Shown one piece after another: positions 5,717-7,407 of a stretch of DNA of 7,407 nt (positions are counted from its first letter, which is position 1; each line of letters begins with the position of its first letter). A model generated the notes under the pieces. That model did not search any database, was not told the DNA's origin, and saw only the letters and a list, made by a program, of their open reading frames with translations. A program made the position numbers and the translations under genes. This DNA is from a bacterium (GTDB taxonomy: Bacteria > Electryoneota > RPQS01): positions 1 to 7,407 of the forward strand of contig JAHIZR010000403.1 in the NCBI GenBank assembly GCA_018814465.1. The letters are read 5' to 3'.

Positions 5717-6640
5717 TCAGGAATCCGCGTTCCACAATGCATCAACGGAAAGATAGCGCTCGCCTGTGTCATAGCAAAAAGTGAGCACAGTGCTTCCGTC
5801 GGGGATACTCTTAAGCTTCTGTGCGACCGCGGCGAGCGAAGCGCCGGTGGAGACTCCGACCAAAACGCCTTCTTCCTTCGCCATGCGACGAACGTAATTA
5901 AACGCATCCTCATTTGCGACCTTAATTACTTCATCAATGTGCTGACGGCGCAAGATCTTCGGCACAAAGCCGGCACCAATACCTTGCAGCGGATGAGGAC
6001 CGGGAGCCCCGCCGCTGAGTACCGGCGATGCTTCCGGTTCCACAGCAAAAACCCTCATCTTCGGGAAATTCTTCTTCAACACCTCTCCACAACCGGAGAT
6101 GTGACCGCCGGTGCCGACACCTGTGATGAGATAATCCAAACCATCCGGGAAATCGCGCAAAATCTCTGCGGCAGTAGTCTTAATATGAATTTCCGTGTTG
6201 GCTTCGTTTTCAAACTGCTGCGGCATCCAAGCATTCGGATTTTCGGCGAGCATTTCAATGGCGCGGCTTATCGCACCCGGCATCCCCTTTTCCTTGGGAG
6301 TGAGTGCAAGCTTCGCACCATAGGCAGCCATGATCTTACGACGCTCGATCGACATCGATTCCGGCATTACCAAAATGAGCTGATAACCTTTGACCGCCGC
6401 GACCATCGCCAGCCCAATGCCGGTATTGCCTGACGTCGGTTCAATGATGGTCATTCCGGATTTAAGAACACCGCGAGATTCAGCGTCTTCGATCATAGCG
6501 AGCGCGATACGGTCTTTAATACTGGCGCCGGGATTGGCGCGCTCCAGCTTTACCCACACTGAGACTTTATCGCCGAACAAGCGATTGATTCTCAGATGGG
6601 GTGTGCTGCCGATGGTTTCAAGTACGTTTTTTACTTTCAT
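5717..6640 (-). CDS. cysK: Cysteine synthase A (O-acetylserine sulfhydrylase)
   Basis: 307 residues, the length of single-domain CysK. It is a fold-type II PLP enzyme converting O-acetylserine and sulfide to cysteine and acetate. Visible motifs are the PLP lysine Lys42 in NPGASIKDR, the substrate-binding loop TSGNTG (69-74), the phosphate-cradle glycine loop GVGTGGH (174-180), Ser264 in GVSTGAS contacting the pyridine nitrogen, and the C-terminal DTGERYLS (291-298). There is no CBS domain, so it is not a cystathionine beta-synthase. The ATG at 6640 is chosen over an in-frame TTG at 6643 because AAGGA lies 6 bases upstream of the ATG. The first 23 bases overlap the end of cysE in another frame, so the two are probably translationally coupled. 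A hairpin follows. No sulfur-responsive leader is visible, since the promoter lies beyond the window. Confidence 0.96.
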   Translation of the reverse strand: MKVKNVLETIGSTPHLRINRLFGDKVSVWVKLERANPGASIKDRIALAMIEDAESRGVLKSGMTIIEPTSGNTGIGLAMVAAVKGYQLILVMPESMSIERRKIMAAYGAKLALTPKEKGMPGAISRAIEMLAENPNAWMPQQFENEANTEIHIKTTAAEILRDFPDGLDYLITGVGTGGHISGCGEVLKKNFPKMRVFAVEPEASPVLSGGAPGPHPLQGIGAGFVPKILRRQHIDEVIKVANEDAFNYVRRMAKEEGVLVGVSTGASLAAVAQKLKSIPDGSTVLTFCYDTGERYLSVDALWNADS

Positions 6641-7407
6641 CAATATTCCTTACTTTAACTTCACTTCTATGATATACTGTTGAATAAGGGGGAACACTAC
6701 TGGTTAGCCAGACGTTGCCGCCGACGACGCTGTCGTGGCCGATGACGGTTTCACCGCCGAGGATGGTCGCATTGGAGTAAACAACGACATTATCTTCGAT
6801 GGTTGGATGTCTTTTAACGGAAGCCAAGGTCTTCTGCACACTGAGCGCGCCGAGAGTGACTCCCTGATATAGTTTTACATTCTTGCCGATGTCAGTCGTT
6901 TCGCCGATGACGACGCCCGTGCCGTGATCAATACAGAAAGACTCGCCGATGCGAGCGCCGGGATGAATATCGATTCCGGTAAACTGGTGCGCGATTTCCG
7001 TCAGCAAGCGAGGAAAGATCGGCACCATCAGTTCTTCGAAGCGATGCGCGATACGGTAAATCGCCGTGGCATAGAAGCTGGGATAAGCAACAACAACTTC
7101 TTCGAGGTTCTTTGCCGCCGGGTCGCCGGAGAAAATCGCTTTGGCATCGCCGACCATCTTGCGAAAGATTTCAGGAAGCGTGGGCATGAAGGCTTCGATG
7201 ATATCCCCGCACGAACAATTCATACGGGATTCCATGAAGGTTAGAATCTCGCCGAGCTGGATCTCAATCCCAGCCAGATTCAAAGGCAAGGATGACGAAT
7301 GGAGAGTACTCTCCTCACGAAAATGAGGAAACATCAGCGCCAATGTCGAATTCGCGAAATAGCGAATCTGATGCCGAGTCGGGAGCGTTCCGTGCGGAAC
7401 TTCGCCG
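6618..7407 (-). CDS. cysE: Serine O-acetyltransferase (5' end beyond window)
   Basis: Partial: 262 residues are visible and the frame stays open to the right edge, so the N-terminus is missing. It transfers acetyl from acetyl-CoA to serine, making the CysK substrate. The visible protein starts in the alpha-helical N-terminal domain (LPTRHQIRYF) and passes into a left-handed beta-helix. GIDIHPGARIG and CIDHGTG supply the expected Asp/His dyad (visible-residue Asp146 and His161), with the same 15-residue spacing as Asp143/His158 of Escherichia coli CysE. VIGET, YQGVTLGAL and KRHPTIEDNVVV are further hallmarks. The C-terminus ends SVPPYSTVYHRSEVKVRN plus a basic tail. It lacks the GVPAR motif and the terminal Ile that docks into CysK in E. 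coli. The last 23 bases overlap cysK and encode its SD and start. Confidence 0.95.
   Translation of the reverse strand, partial: GEVPHGTLPTRHQIRYFANSTLALMFPHFREESTLHSSSLPLNLAGIEIQLGEILTFMESRMNCSCGDIIEAFMPTLPEIFRKMVGDAKAIFSGDPAAKNLEEVVVAYPSFYATAIYRIAHRFEELMVPIFPRLLTEIAHQFTGIDIHPGARIGESFCIDHGTGVVIGETTDIGKNVKLYQGVTLGALSVQKTLASVKRHPTIEDNVVVYSNATILGGETVIGHDSVVGGNVWLTSSVPPYSTVYHRSEVKVRNIDESKKRT

Noticed and set aside
5939..6433. 164-codon plus-strand open frame
   Set aside because: Antisense to cysK within its conserved core; no domain or SD support.
1..7407. Mobile elements, attachment sites or CRISPR arrays
   Set aside because: No transposase or integrase motifs, no long terminal inverted repeats and no regularly spaced direct repeats were seen.

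Overview
The window carries two adjacent metabolic modules from a bacterium of moderate GC content. Genes are tightly packed, with ATGA overlaps and Shine-Dalgarno (SD) sequences. The amidino-sugar and surface-glycan genes suggest a Gram-negative, O-antigen- or glycan-bearing organism. I cannot place the phylum from sequence alone. There are no mobile elements, tRNA or rRNA genes, or CRISPR arrays.

Module 1 (1-5080) looks like part of a surface-polysaccharide or sugar-modification locus. On the minus strand, reading from about 3236 to the left edge, are a WbpG/PseA-type N-acetyl-sugar amidotransferase, an unrecognised protein with a possible GT-B glycosyltransferase fold, and a radical SAM/SPASM protein cut by the window edge. 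These three genes are joined by two consecutive 4-base ATGA overlaps. On the plus strand, running divergently from a 433-bp intergenic region, are hisH and hisF paralogs that overlap by 8 bases. The HisF copy has Leu where histidine-pathway HisF has the catalytic Asp11, but it keeps the second Asp and the four ammonia-gate residues. This is expected of an ammonia-delivering HisH2/HisF2 pair serving a WbpG-type enzyme. HisH2 would release ammonia from glutamine, HisF2 would channel it, and the PP-loop ATPase WbpG would use it to turn an N-acetyl group into an acetamidino group. The glycosyltransferase-like and radical SAM proteins may act on the same sugar or glycan, but that is inference.

The intergenic region 3237-3669 is AT-rich except for a GC-rich foldable segment directly against the wbpG start codon. 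It also holds two overlapping, mutually exclusive inverted repeats and an AT-rich palindrome. A strong intrinsic terminator follows hisF.

Module 2 (5140-7407, all minus strand) is a cysteine-synthesis pair. cysE (serine O-acetyltransferase, 5' end beyond the window) overlaps cysK (O-acetylserine sulfhydrylase) by 23 bases. After a hairpin comes a short left-handed beta-helix (hexapeptide) acyltransferase, which converges on hisF. That gene could be a sugar O- or N-acetyltransferase belonging functionally to module 1.
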